NCBI GenBank assembly: GCA_928212115.1 | Contig: CAKMRJ010000001.1 | Location: 187,688,858 to 187,752,857, forward strand | Direction of reading: 5' to 3' | Length of the DNA stretch: 64,000 bases | From: Lactuca virosa | Lineage: Eukaryota; Streptophyta; Magnoliopsida; Asterales; Asteraceae | Shown: piece after piece, positions 1 through 10,964 of the stretch | Numbering within the stretch: the stretch's first letter is position 1 | Layout: the number at the start of each line of letters is the position of its first letter | The notes under the pieces: model-generated | What the model saw: only the letters and a program-made list of their open reading frames with translations | Told to the model about the DNA's origin: nothing | Database searches by the model: none | Position numbers and translations under genes: made by a program

Positions 1-915
1 GCAAGTTAGGCAGTTGCCCACATAGGTAGCCATTTCAGCTTTCATGTTCGGCCACCAATAAAGTTTCTTAAGGTCCAGATACATCTTGTCTGAACCTGGA
101 TGAACGGAGTATCGAGTTTTATGGGCTTCATTCATGACAACATCTCTGTAACCACCAAACTTCGATGTCCAGATCCGATTCATGAGATAACGAATTTCAT
201 CACCCTTGACTTCTGAGTTCTTTTCCATTCCTCTTAGGGCTTCACCTGTAATGTTTTCGGGTTTTAAGGCTTCTAGCTGAGCTTCCTTGATCTGTGTGGA
301 TAGGTGGGAATGGATAGTCATAGTTAGAGACTTTACTGAGTACTCTTTTCGACTATGGGCATCTACTACTACATTGGCTTTACCGGGATGATAGCGAATT
401 TCGCATTCGTAATCATTGAGTAGTTCCACCCATCGTCGTTGTCTCATGATAAGTTCCTTATGATCGAATATGTGCTGGAGGCTTTTGTCATTAGTAAAGA
501 CTGTGCACTTTGTACTATACAGGTAATGACTCCAGATCTTCAAAGCGAAAACCACTGCTCCCAGTTCAAGATCATGCATGGTATAGTTGACCTCGTGATT
601 CTTAAGCTGTCTCAAGGCATAAGATATGACTTTTCCTCGTTGCATAAGAACGCAGCCTAACCCTTGCTTGGACGCATCACAGTAAACTACAAAATCTTCC
701 GTCCCTTCTGGGAGGGACAAGATTGGTGCCCTGCAGAGGGCTTGCTTTAGTGTCTGGAAAGAAGTTTCTTGTTTCTCCTCTCAATTGAAGGTTACACCCT
801 TCTGAGTCAGAGTGGTGAGTGGCTTTGCGATCTTTGAGAAGTTTTGGATGAACCTTCTGTAATAGCCAGCGAGACCTAGAAATTAACGAATCTCTATTGG
901 GGTTCGTGGGGTCGC
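1..915 (-). pseudogene. Element A RNase H and integrase N-terminus (degenerate, cut by window edge)
   Basis: Reading the minus strand, RNase H motifs appear in order: YCDAS (about 690-705), LELGAVV (about 575-595), a degraded third motif reading TND where B and C have TDH (about 498-505), and a fourth acidic motif VVVDAHSR (about 370-385). The integrase zinc finger follows near 1-125, with HPGSDKMY, then WWPN, then CLTC (HHCC type). Several in-frame stops interrupt the track. RNase H removes template RNA and integrase inserts the cDNA. This copy has at least one altered catalytic residue and is non-functional. Family assignment is secure from the motif order and similarity to B and C. Confidence 0.8.
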
Positions 916-1756
916 CTAGTTTTCGATAGCTTTGATCTTAGAGGGATCAACATGTATCCCTTCCTTGCTGACTACATGACCCAAGAATTCTACTTTCCGG
1001 ATCCAGAATTGACATTTTGAGAACTTCGCGTACAATTTCTCTACCCTTAAGGTTTCCAAGACTTTTCGTAAGTGTTGGCTGTGATCTTTCTTAATTCGGG
1101 AATAAACTAGTATATGGTCAATGAAAACAATAACAAAATTGTCTAAGTAAGGTCGACACACACGGTTCATCAGATCCATGAACACTACAAGTGCGTTGGT
1201 TAAACCAAAGGACATCACTAGAAATTCGTAGTGACCTTAGCGAGTTCTAAAAGTGGTCTTTGGAATATTGGTCTCCTGGACTCGTAGTTGGTGGTATCCT
1301 GATCTCAGGTCAATCTTTGAGAAAAAACTTTCCCTTTGAAGTTGGTCAAAAAGATCGTCGATTTGAGGAAAAGGGTATCGGTTTTTGATAGTAAGTTTAT
1401 TCAATTCCCGGTAGTCTATGCACATTCGGAACGATCCATCCTTCTTCTTCACGAACAAGACCGGTGCTCCCCAGGATGAGAAGCTTGGTCTACTGAAGCC
1501 TTTGCTGAGAAGTTCATTTAGCTGGCTGGATAGTTCCTGTATCTCTGATGGTGCAAGACGATACGGGGATAGCTCCGGGAATCAAGTCGATTCGGAATTC
1601 AACTTGGCATTCAGGAGAAACTGCTGAGAGATCTTCAGGGAATACATCAGGGAAATTACAGACTTCAGGGATATCCTTGATGTTATTCACTTCTTGTGTT
1701 TTATCTACGACATGAGCTAAAAAGGCATAGTCGAAGATATTTCTGGGCTTTGACAC
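916..1756 (-). pseudogene. Element A reverse transcriptase (pseudogene, catalytic Asp lost)
   Basis: The minus-strand reading gives the RT fingers motif VKKKDGSFRMCIDYRELNKL (about 1400-1458), the palm segment ending SGYHQL (about 1290), and the palm motif SFGLTNA followed by the catalytic box. In B and C the box reads FIDDILIYS; here it reads FIDHILVYS (about 1098-1125), so the second catalytic aspartate is replaced by histidine. A stop at 1237-1239 splits the domain, and a frame change lies near 1459-1514. Synthesis of element cDNA would be abolished. The neighbours are protease upstream and RNase H downstream in the usual Ty3 order. Confidence 0.85.
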
Positions 1757-1799
1757 AAGAAATGATTTGAAGATTTACACCAGATTTGTCGCCATAGAT

Positions 1800-2250
1800 A
1801 ACAAGAGATTCGTTACTTGGCAGATTAAGGCGGATAGCTTTCGTAACATAGGATATCAGCATGATGAAGACTTAACCAATCCATGCTGATAATAATGTCA
1901 AAACTTTTAACTGAGACCGACATAAGGTCAATTTGGAATGAATGGTTATTTAGAGTAAGTGTGCACCCTATGTATATGTCATTTGTGCTCTCGGTTTTTC
2001 CGTTGGCCATCTCAACAGTGAATGTATCTTTTAGTGATTTGGGGTTTTTTTATTAGGTGTTTGAACTTTTGGCTCACAAAGCTTTTCTCCGCACCGCTAT
2101 CGAAAAGAATGCACACATAAGAATTTTTAAGAAGAAACGTACCGGTAACCACATTAGGATCCGCTACTGCTTCTTCATACCCAATTGCCAAAACCCTTCC
2201 TGTACCACCATCATTCTTTGTCTTAGGACAGTTTTTCTTGAAATGCCCTA
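1800..2250 (-). pseudogene. Element A aspartic protease (pseudogene)
   Basis: The catalytic triplet appears in the minus reading as LFDSGAEKSFV (about 2083-2115), in the standard retropepsin context. It is followed after a frameshift by MANGKTES (2010) and the C-terminal flap/helix region ending in DWLSLHHAD (about 1850). Retropepsin processes the Gag-Pol polyprotein. The frameshift between 2010 and 2080 and a stop near 1825 make it inactive. The same stretch is much better preserved in D. Confidence 0.75.
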
Positions 2251-3370
2251 CTTCCCCACATTCATATCAATCTTGAATTACTCCCGCGGTAGGGACTTGA
2301 GAGATGGGTTGTGCGGGTGCTGTATAGAAACGGGCGGTGGCCCATTTCTGTTGCAGTTTCGGCGGTGCATTTCTTTGAAAACTCCTGTATGATGGAAGTT
2401 GCATTTATTGCACTTTGGCAGAGTTCCAACGTATCGACTTGGGTTTCTAGGGTAGCAGAAGTAGAAGTAGGAATAGGGGCTGGAACAGCAGCAGGAATAA
2501 TAACAGTGTGTACCGCCACAGTTTGTTGTTTCTTAGAAGGCTCTTGTGATGATTGCCCCCTTTCGTTTATTCCAAAATTTGTTTTTGCTGCCTCCTTCTT
2601 TGGGCTTTTCAGGAACGGCTGGTATGGAATCTTGAATAACTACATGATCTATTAATGTCTGTGCCAGACGTTTGGCACTATCAAAAGTAACTGGATTGAC
2701 GGCAATAACGTTTCCTTGAGTCGGGGGGAGTTAATCCCCGTATATACCTCTCCACCTTTTTACTCTCCGGGGTGACCGTCCGGGAACACAATAGAGCCAG
2801 GTCACTGAACCTAGCAGTGTAAGCAATGATATCAGAGCCCTTCATCTTCAGACTCTAGAGTTCCTGTTCTAGTTTTTGCATTTCGCCCCTCGGGCAATAT
2901 TCAACTAGCATTAGTTCTTTCAAATCATTCCAACTCATACCGTTGGCTATCAGAAGAGTCATGGATTTGACTTGGCTATTCCACCAAGTGAGAGCTCTAT
3001 CTGTAAAGGTGCATGCTATAAATTTTACTTTGCTAGACTCGGGGCATGCACAAACTTCGAATATTGATTCGATTTTCTGGAACCACGAATTAAAGTAATG
3101 ACACCTCACGTGCGATCAAAGGATCGAGGTTTAGTATTTGTAAAAATCCTTGTATGAACATTCCTTTGGATGACCATGATTATCCCCATGATAAGAAGGA
3201 TGGGCACCACTACTTGCCCCACTGACGCCACTGGCATTGATCTGGGTCATTGCTGTTGCCACAAGTATAATTACTGTTGCTTGGAATACAACAGTATCAT
3301 ACTGAGGAGGTGGCGGTGGTGGTGGATTTGGTGGATTGTTGTTCTTTCTGTTGGACATCCTTGGAGGCAT
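2235..3370 (-). pseudogene. Element A gag (broken into frames)
   Basis: The predicted start at 3370 reads MPPRMSNRKN followed by a proline run, matching gag starts of B and D. Next comes the conserved ECSYKDF block (about 3145), interrupted right after it by a stop. The capsid-like segment (RALTWWNSQVKS, about 2990) and EYCPRGE (about 2890) lie in the 2855-3109 reading. The zinc-knuckle end is at 2235-2280 (ECGEVGHFKKNC); the first cysteine of this second knuckle is now a stop. Gag forms the particle and binds RNA. Multiple frameshifts and stops show a dead copy. Confidence 0.8.
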
Positions 3371-4053
3371 CTTTATCTATAATGATTCAAGAAAAATGGT
3401 GATAAGTACTCTATAGTGATCATGATTCAGGTGATATTGAATAAGACATATATTAATTCCAATTGCCTTATTTCCTGACTGCTATAGTGTTCTATTAAGC
3501 GATTTAAAATAAAAGTATACTAATATAAGTAAACAATCACCAATTTTTGTTTATAGCAACACTTGTAATGAGTTTGTATAATGTTTTCCGTACCAGGTTC
3601 TTCTACATTCATTTGATGTATACAAGTTGTATGTAATTAAGATTGAATAGATTGTTGAACATAATATGTCTGCATTAAGTCCACAACCAAACAAGGAACA
3701 GAGCCTAAAGCGGACCTACCATTTCTAGATCAATAGAATTTTAATTACATAATACGTTAACATATACACTATATAATTGTAGATTTGCCATGAGTAAACA
3801 AAATGTTATGAAAATTATGATAACTCCCAATGAAATAAAATGCTTGTCATTAGATAAATATTTTTGTACATACAGTTGGAAACATTTAACCTTGATATAG
3901 ATCTATATTATATCTACATAAGGGAAAATTTGACAGCATTACAACCTACGAGTAGTGTATTCACTTAATCGTAGGGTGGAGTTTTACATATAGATAAAAG
4001 TAGTATACATATCCGAGATCCTATTTTATATCCAAAGAGAAGTAGTGTAAACA
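3371..4053 (-). other. Element A spacer between ORF0 and gag, non-coding
   Basis: AT-rich untranslated stretch with no supported gene. It contains, in sense for the element, the 18-20 bp motif TGTTCCTTGTTTGGTTGTGG (3681-3700, seen on the plus strand as its complement), which also occurs inside the LTRs of A, C, D and the solo LTR. Confidence 0.6.
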
Positions 4054-4607
4054 CTACTTGCGACGAGTACGGTTCTGGGCAATGGATTTTGTAGCCTGGT
4101 GCTCTTTTCCCATCAAACGCCTCTCTAGTGTGGTTTGGTGGTCCCGAAGTGCTCTGATTTCGGCTTGAGCAACAACCATCTCTTCTTGAAGCATCTTAGT
4201 GTGGTGTCTGGTTTGATCGTGATCTCCGTCCAGACTACAAAGATTAACGGCGTTAACTTGGGAAGTAGCGTTAGCTTCCATAATTCGGTTGATCGATATT
4301 CGTGATTGATCAATCTGGCGAGAGATACGGCGTATTATGACAGGGAGGGCCCTGTCGACCGAACTTCCTCCTTTTCTAGACTCCATTGCCTCAATTGCTC
4401 GGCCCATTGGCGCTTCGGGCCGTGAAAGTGTTGTCTAGGAACGGGGACAGGAGGTGGGTTGTAGACCTCAGGCTCCTCGTCAGAATCCTCATCCATCTCC
4501 TCTTCATCTCCGTCCTCCTTGGGATCCTCTTCAGGATCATCTTCAACCCAACCATTATTCCCTTGATCAGGGAAGTAGGGATCTCCGTGCGAGGGATAGC
4601 CTGCCAT
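4054..4607 (-). pseudogene. Element A ORF0: acidic/coiled-coil ORF upstream of gag, frameshifted
   Basis: I do not recognise a named family. The minus reading starts MAGYPSHGDPYFPDQGNNGW at 4607, followed by a strongly acidic Asp/Glu stretch (residues about 21-50). A second reading frame (4054-4407) then carries GGSSVDRALPVIIRRISR and a Glu/Gln/Arg-rich helix of about 60 residues that looks like a coiled coil. The frames overlap at 4335-4407, so a single frameshift near 4370 broke the ORF. The same order (GDPY motif, acidic region, LPxxxRR block, coiled coil) occurs in C and D. It sits between the primer site and gag. Function unknown; a structural or RNA/protein-binding accessory role is only inference. 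Confidence 0.7.
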
Positions 4608-5049
4608 AATGTCTATACGAGAAATTAAAGGTAAGGTGCATAGAAAAAAATGTAGTTTTATAGTATTACAAAATACTCCTATAGTATTTTAAATTTGTTT
4701 GATAAAGGTTCTCTGTATGGTTTGTTGGTAAGTTTTAGACTTGCTGCAACACTATGATCAATCCCAAACACATGTTGGTCATATCTCAAATAAATACAGT
4801 TGATCATGTTATATTTATACCATATATGATTACATAACGGTCTAGGTTTGACTGTAGTGTTCAACATCTAAATAATTTTGTTTTGTTCTTCTTGTGATAC
4901 TTGTCCTGGTATGTAAGCATGTGTGTATACTTTTATAAAAATATGGTTATATTTTAAAAGTATAACTTTTAGTCAGAGTACTTTAGCCGCATTGTATTTA
5001 TAGTTGTATATCCTTTATGGTTTGATATACTCAGTTCACTATAAACAAT
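4608..5049 (-). other. Element A leader between primer site and ORF0
   Basis: Non-coding 5' leader. It shares with the C and D leaders a patch around the words gacttg and tgcaacac (4737-4752), so the leaders are homologous. No supported gene. Confidence 0.55.
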
Positions 5050-5061
5050 GCTCTGATACGA
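5050..5061 (-). other. Element A primer-binding site (initiator Met tRNA type)
   Basis: The minus strand reads TCGTATCAGAGC just inside the 5' LTR. Its last ten bases match the usual plant Ty3/Copia primer site for initiator methionine tRNA (TGGTATCAGAGC). Three bases separate it from the LTR start at 5065. Confidence 0.75.
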
Positions 5062-5478
5062 ATATGTCACACCCTCAAATTGGAACAGCGGAAACGTTCG
5101 GGGGCGGATGACATCATATTCAGTATCACAACAATTGCATAATAGAAATCAAAGTACAACAACCATGCATTAATAAAGTATAAGTTTTACATTTGTGTTC
5201 AAAACCATTATATACATGATTACAAAATGTATATTAAAAGTTAAAAATACATAAGTGTATGAAGCTCCATCATCTTCAAAACCTGTGGATACTTGCTTAT
5301 TGTTTGCCTGAGAATAACAAGTGGTTTTGAAAAGAGTATCAACAATTAAGTTGGTGAGTTCATAAGCATGTTTGTAATTTAAAATCAGTAATTTGTTCCT
5401 TGAAAGGGTAAATATGTTTTTCCCAGAAAATCCCATATTTTTTGTTTTGAATGTTCTGTAGTCTTAATACCCTAAGGG

Positions 5479-5483
5479 CGAAA
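5479..5483. repeat. Target-site duplication CGAAA, left copy of element B
   Basis: CGAAA immediately precedes the B LTR start TGTCACACCCC. The same five bases follow the other LTR end at 18511-18515. Confidence 0.9.
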
Positions 5484-7530
5484 TGTCACACCCCGGCCGT
5501 TGGCAGAAACACCGGGTGGTGTAACGTCATTCTTCGTATCACAGTTATATAATATACATTGAACACTACTAAAGAAAATACATACCTTTATTGATGATTG
5601 AAAGTTTCAATACTGTTTTTCTAGAACGTATTACATAATATCCGACTATTGTATACTTCTTAATGAAAAAGAAAGGTAATAGTAAAACTTCTCCTGTTCG
5701 AATACATACCAGCTTTTCAAGTTCCTGAAAACGCATGCATTTTAAAATACGTCAACATAAAGTTGGTGAGTTCACAGGTTTTGAGTCCATATAAAAAAAA
5801 TACTTTTTCTGAGTTCAAATGTTTAGTTTTTGAAAGTATCATTTTGAAGCTCCAACATTTAGTATATATACTAGGTATAATAGTCTACTTATTAATTAAT
5901 TGTTATACCTAAACGTTCCTTGAACCTAAGGTATATGTAGGGGGAAACTTATACTTAACATTAATACTTGTATACGACAAAGTATAATGTTTCTAACAAT
6001 TTGCTACCATGAGCCTGTAACCGCTGCTAAGACATAATACCTCTGATAAAACACAGTCATGATTTCCATGAGAAACAACACCGCACGCTTCATCGATGCC
6101 GGAACAATAACAAGTAAAAGGATAGTTCGTCACTCACTTATGGTTGACTGTAGCTAACAATCACAAGTGGGGTTGTCAACCCTTATACTAATTATACATG
6201 ACTTCCTCACTCACACGAGATTAACGGTTATAGTTCAGAGGATTTCCGCTAAGATCCCCAATCTTAGTTGATGAATACAAATACTTATGTAGACTCCGAC
6301 GGCTTCCTATAGCTCTAACAACAAAAGCATTTTCATGTCTAAAACCCTAAGTTATTATACTATGCCTTTAAACATTACTCCTAAGTTCATATTACTTTAG
6401 GAAGTACAACAGCTATAACTTGAGGAAAAATCAGGTTTTATCTTAACATAAAACCAACAATAACAACATATAGCATACCAAGTTTTATCTTGACATAAGA
6501 CCAATAATAGTAACATAGTTTTTAACATATAGAACTCCCGAATATATCTTTGGAACTATATCGCACACAACATATATATAGATTCCTAAGTACAACTCAA
6601 GATCTACATTAATACAAGAACATGCTAATAAGTTGATAATAGTTTTATATATTCAAAATATTATATTTAGAACAACTATATTCCGGTTAATATAACTATC
6701 TACGTTGATACTAATATACTATCATATAGATATAATAGTAACGTATGTACAATATTTAGCATGAGTTTTCCCCTGAAAATATTAGAAAGTGGGGACGTGA
6801 AACTCACCCTACTAGCGTGATTTTATGTAATCTAAGCAGAAACGGTCAGCGGTACGAGGTCGTCGGGTCAGCGGTACGAGGTCGTCGGGCTCGAGATGCA
6901 AGAGGGCTTCAGCAAATGAGAGAAAGGGAAGAAGTTCAGGTGTAGGAATAGCTTAAGTCGGACCTGCTATTTATAGGAAGGTTTTTGGCCTCTCACGTCG
7001 TTAGTTTATAAAACTCACGTCGTGAGCCAAGCCTGTTCACCTCGTAGACTTGCTATTTGCGTCCCTAGCTTCGGAAGTTGGCCATATGACTCCTCACGTC
7101 GTGAGATATCCTTGCTCACATCGTGAGCTTAGAACTTATCCCTTCGTAGCCTCTCCACGCACCTTCTAGGTCTGAAATGTTGCAATTTGACTCCTCACGT
7201 CGTGAGTTTCTATGCTCACGTCGTGAGCTTAGTTGGATTAGACTCCAATAGTTAATTCTAAGTCTATTTTAAATTCCTCTTATTATAGAGATTTACAGCG
7301 TTCGGTTTATCATAACTACTTCATGCGAAGTCAGATTCAGACGTTCTCTATATTTTTTGGAATCGTATGGAGGTATACTTTAAGTTGTATCATAAAGAAA
7401 GTTTACATTTGTATTAGAATTTATCATGAACTACATAGTACGTTTATCACATTACTAGTTTAATAAAATCACATTCATGATTGGCATAATAACATGTGAT
7501 TGTTATTGACCTATTTTGACTGGTGTTACA
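5484..7530 (-). repeat. Element B 3' LTR
   Basis: 2047 bp, beginning TGTCACACCCCGG and ending TGGTGTTACA (TG...CA ends). It closely matches the split LTR at 13735-18510. Differences from that copy include a tandem repeat of GTCAGCGGTACGAGGTCGTC here (6847-6889), and a different content of palindromes and spacer around 7140-7270. Confidence 0.92.
6968..7227 (-). promoter_or_regulatory. Element B LTR promoter: TATA box plus CTCACGTCGTGAG palindromes
   Basis: On the minus strand a TATA box TATAAATA (6968-6975) lies just downstream of repeated 13-bp odd palindromes CTCACGTCGTGAG. Perfect copies are at 7014-7026, 7093-7105, 7194-7206 and 7215-7227, with imperfect ones at 6992-7004 and 7115-7127. 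Each contains an ACGT core of the kind bound by plant bZIP factors; that binding is inference from the motif. The equivalent TATA in the other LTR is at 17893-17900. Confidence 0.6.
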
Positions 7531-7545
7531 TTCTCCACCCGTTAG
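7531..7545 (-). other. Element B polypurine tract region
   Basis: The minus strand reads CTAACGGGTGGAGAA directly before the 3' LTR. It is purine-rich and placed where plus-strand DNA synthesis is primed. Confidence 0.6.
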
Positions 7546-7864
7546 AACAATTTCGTCCCGAAATTTATCTTATGGATGGGGTTTTGTCAAATAGTTGGGG
7601 GTATTTTTCTTTCATCTGATCTTCGCGTTCCCAAGTAAATTCAGGTCCTCATAAAGAGTTCCATCGAACTTTCACTTTGGGAATACGACTTTGCTTTAAT
7701 CGTTTGACTTCTCGATCCATGATCTCGACAGGTTCTTCTACAAAGTTGAGTTTCATATTGACTTGTATCTCATGGAGAGGTATAAAAAGAGTGTCATCGG
7801 ATAGACATCTTTTGAGATTTGATACATGAAAAACATCGTGCACATTACTTAGTTCTTGAGGCAA
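7546..7864 (-). pseudogene. Element B integrase C-terminus with chromodomain
   Basis: The minus reading starts in PQELSNVHDVFHVSNLKRCL (7860-7805), the conserved GPF/GPY-following segment of chromoviral integrases. It runs into a chromodomain-like block: EEPVEIMDREVKRLKQSRIP, then KVKVRWN (about 7650-7740). A stop at 7649-7651 lies before the expected final helix, whose traces continue to about 7560. Chromodomains on integrase steer insertion to particular chromatin and place this element in the plant Tekay/Del-like chromoviruses. The frame differs from upstream integrase because of a frameshift near 7975. Confidence 0.75.
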
Positions 7865-7904
7865 CTTGAGTTGGTATGCGACAGAACCAATTCTTGCTAG
7901 AATT

Positions 7905-8843
7905 TCAAAATGTCCTATATACCTTGGGTTTAGTTTGCCTCGTTTCCCGAATCGAATTACACCTTTCCAAGGAGGGGACCTTCAACATTACTTTATCTCC
8001 AACTTGGAATTCTAAAGGCTTACGTCTTACGTCAGCATAGCTCTTTTGACGATCACGTGTAGCCTTTAATCCATCCTTAATTTGCACGATCTTTTTAGTT
8101 ATCTCGTGGATTATTTCTGGTCCAGTACGTAAGGTATCACCTATACGTTCTATGGCCATATGCGTATCTCCAACTTCTACCCAACATATTGGGGAACGAC
8201 ATTTTCGTCCATACAGAGCCTCAAACGGTGCAGCCTTGATGCTGGTGTGATGACTATTGTTGTAGGAAAACTCAATTAACGGTAAATGAGTATCCCACGC
8301 ATTTCCAAAGTCTATTACACAGGCTCGGAGCATATCTTCTAAAGTCTGAATGGTTCTCTCACTCTGACCATCAGTCTGTGGATGGTAAGCTGTACTGATA
8401 TCTAGACGTGTTCCTAAGGATTTTTGTAGAGATTGCCAAAATCATGAAGTGAATCTACTATCCCGGTCAGAAATGATAGAATTTGGAACTCCATGAAATC
8501 TGACAATTTCCTTAAGATAAACTCTACTCAGCTTCTCCATCTTGTCGTTCTCCTTAATTGGTAAGAAATGGGCGGACTTAGTCAATCTATCGACTATTAC
8601 CCAAATAGTGTCGAACCCACTAGGAGTTTTAGGTAACTTAGTGATGAAGTCCATTGATATCTACTCCCATTTCCATTCAGGTATTTCCGGTTGTTGAAGT
8701 AAACCTGAAGGCTTTTGATGTTCTGCCTTTACTCTAGAACAAGTCAAGCATTTGCTCACATAAGTAGGAATTTCTGCCTTCATGTTTGGCCACCAATAAT
8801 GTACTTTTAAATCTAAGTACATTTTTTCAGAGCCTGGATGCAC
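7905..8843 (-). pseudogene. Element B integrase (zinc finger and DDE core, stops and frameshift)
   Basis: The HHCC zinc-binding region is visible at 8740-8843 (HPGSEKMY ... CLTC). A stop at 8661-8663 follows. The catalytic core has MDFITKLP (first Asp, 8654), IISDRDSRFTS (second Asp, about 8445-8475) and, after another stop, TDGQSERT (Glu, about 8365-8385). The downstream GPF-type region reads out of frame after about 7980. Integrase joins element cDNA to host DNA. All three core acidic residues are present, so inactivation is through the stops and frameshift only. Confidence 0.82.
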
Positions 8844-8906
8844 GGAATATCAGGACTTGTGGACTTCTTCCAAGACCAAGTCCCTGACTCCACCGAACTT
8901 AGGCGT

Positions 8907-9785
8907 TCAAATTCGGTTCATAAAGTGTCGCGTTCCGTCATCTTTTTGTATAAGTTGCTTTTCGATTCCTCGCAAAGCTTCGTTCTTGATGTTTTCTTCT
9001 TTTAGAGCCTCAAGTTGAGTTTCTCTAATTTGTGCGGTAAAGTTAGAATGGATAGTTATAGTTATTGCTCGTACCCGACGGGGTTTAATATATTCTTTCC
9101 GGCTCAAGGCATCTGCTAGCATGTTTGCCTTTCCAGGATGATAACGAATATCACATTCGTAATCATTCAACAATTCAACCCATCTTCGTTGTATCATACT
9201 AAAATTTTTTTGGTTGAAGATGTGTTGGATACTCTTGTGGTCGGTAAAAACAGTACACTTAGTACTGTATAAGCAATGTCTCCAAAATTTTTGTGCAAAA
9301 ACTACAGCTCCCAATTCAAGATCATGGGTGGTGTAATTATTCTCATGCACCTTAAGTTGTCGTGATGCATAGGCGATAACTTTTCCTCTTTGCATCAACA
9401 CACATCCCAATCCTTGATTTGATGCGTCGCAGTATACGACGAAATCTTCTGTCCCATATGGAAGGGATAGGATTGGTGCACTACACAACATTTGCTTCAG
9501 TGTCTGAAAAGAAGCTTCTTGTTTGTCTTCCCAGTTGAACTTCGTATCCTTCTGGGTTAGTGTTGGAAGCAGCTTTGCTATTTTGGAGAAATTCTCTATG
9601 AATCTGCGGTAATAGCCAGCAAGTCCTAGGAATTGACGCACTTCTGTTGGCATCTTTGGTGCTTCCCAATTCCTGATTGCTTCAACTTTGGATGGGTGAA
9701 CATGAATTCCTTCGTTGCTAACTACATGACCAAAAAATTGTACTTCTCTAATCCAAAACTCACATTTGGAGAATTTGGTGTACAA
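8907..9785 (-). CDS. Element B RNase H and RT thumb segment (292-codon open stretch of broken pol)
   Basis: One long open stretch inside the broken pol. It starts in the RT thumb (KFSKCEFWIREVQ) and covers the connection (RQFLGLAGYYRRFI). It then shows all four RNase H motifs: YCDASNQGLG, LELGAVVFA, FTDHKS and ADALSRKEY. It ends at a TGA (8907-8909) just before the integrase zinc finger, in the same frame as the reading resuming at 8906. It is not an independent gene: the leading stop at 9789-9791 is also in frame with RT. Catalytic residues look intact. Confidence 0.85.
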   Translation of the reverse strand: MYTKFSKCEFWIREVQFFGHVVSNEGIHVHPSKVEAIRNWEAPKMPTEVRQFLGLAGYYRRFIENFSKIAKLLPTLTQKDTKFNWEDKQEASFQTLKQMLCSAPILSLPYGTEDFVVYCDASNQGLGCVLMQRGKVIAYASRQLKVHENNYTTHDLELGAVVFAQKFWRHCLYSTKCTVFTDHKSIQHIFNQKNFSMIQRRWVELLNDYECDIRYHPGKANMLADALSRKEYIKPRRVRAITITIHSNFTAQIRETQLEALKEENIKNEALRGIEKQLIQKDDGTRHFMNRI

Positions 9786-9788
9786 CTT

Positions 9789-10577
9789 TTATTTTCTTAG
9801 TAGTTCCAAGATTATTTGCAAGTGTTGACCATGTTCTTCCTTGGTTCGTGAATATATCAATATATCATCAATAAATACTATCACAAATTTATCCAAGTAT
9901 GGTTTGCAAACACGATTCATGAGATCCATAAACACTGATGGAGCATTGGTCAATCCAAAAGACATAACTAAGAACTCATAATGACCATAACGAGTTCTAA
10001 ATGATGTTTTTGGAATGTCGTCTTCTTGTACTTTGAGTTGATGGTATCCTGATCTAAGATCTATTATTGAGTAGTAGCTGGATCCTTGCAGTTGATCGAA
10101 TAGATCATCAATTCTTCGAAGCGGATAACGATTCTTGATCGTTAGCTTGTTCAGCTCCCGATAATCAATACACATTCGAAAGGATCTGTCCTTCTTCTTG
10201 ACAAACAAAATTGGTGCTCCCCAAGGTGAAAAACTTGGCCTAATAAAGCCTTTGTCAAGAAGTTCTTGTAGTTGGCTAGATAATTCTTGCATTTTGGATG
10301 GAGCCAACCGATAAGGAGATTTCGCTACTGGTGCTGCTCTTGGAATTTAGTCGATTTGAAACTCGACTTGTTGGAAGGGTGGTATTCCAGGTAGATCTTC
10401 AAGAAACACGTCAGGGAAATCACATACTTGAGGTATGTCCTTGATTTCTTTTGTCTTTCTCTTCTTATCTATAATGTAGGCAAAGAATGCGCTACATTTC
10501 TTATGTAGATATTTCTGGGTCTTGGTACAAGAGATGACTTTGAGGTTCTTCCCAGATTTATCACCATAGATAATCAA
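9789..10577 (-). pseudogene. Element B reverse transcriptase (one internal stop)
   Basis: The pre-RT linker (FPDVFLEDLPGIPP) is at 10380-10430 and is followed by a TAA at 10347-10349. RT then runs from about 10346 to 9789: KGFIRPSFSPWGAP, RMCIDYRELNKLT, DLRSGYHQLKV, SFGLTNAPSVFMDLMN and the catalytic FIDDILIYS (about 9855-9882). A stop at 9789-9791 separates it from the thumb. Both catalytic aspartates are present. The frame is shared with protease upstream and RNase H downstream, showing that one polyprotein frame was hit by point mutations. Confidence 0.85.
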
Positions 10578-10613
10578 GGATTCGCCGTTTGGTAAGGGTA
10601 GTCGTATGGCTTT

Positions 10614-10964
10614 CTAATGACATAGATTTTCGGCGTGGTGTGAAGATAACCAATCCATGCCAATTATGACATCAAAACTACCGATAGGCATTGGCATGAG
10701 GTTGACGTGAAAAAGGTAGTTATTAAGAGTTATCAGACAATTTTCTAGGATTTCATGTGTTCTCTCGGTTTGACCGTTAGCGATTTCTACTTCATAGATT
10801 TCTTTTAATTTTCTAGACTCATGACTTAACAATTTTCTAAACGTCGGAGTTATAAAACTTCTATCTGCTCCAGAGTCGAAGAGTATGGTAGCATATAAAT
10901 TATCTATGAGAAACGTACCAGATACGACCGAAGGAACCTGGATAGCCTCTCTGCTTCCGATCAC
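10614..10964 (-). pseudogene. Element B aspartic protease
   Basis: The retropepsin active site reads LFDSGADRSFI (about 10850-10885), and the C-terminal part DVIIGMDWLSSHHA is near 10630-10670. The reading is in the same frame as gag, continuing past the TAG at 11091, and ends at a TAG (10614-10616), after which the frame resumes into the RT linker. The protease cuts the Gag-Pol polyprotein; its catalytic residues are intact. Confidence 0.82.

Noticed and set aside
439..660. Plus-strand 73-codon ORF
   Set aside because: Antisense to RNase H of element A.
5170..5436. 88-codon minus ORF
   Set aside because: Lies inside the A LTR, low complexity, no conservation in the C LTR frame.
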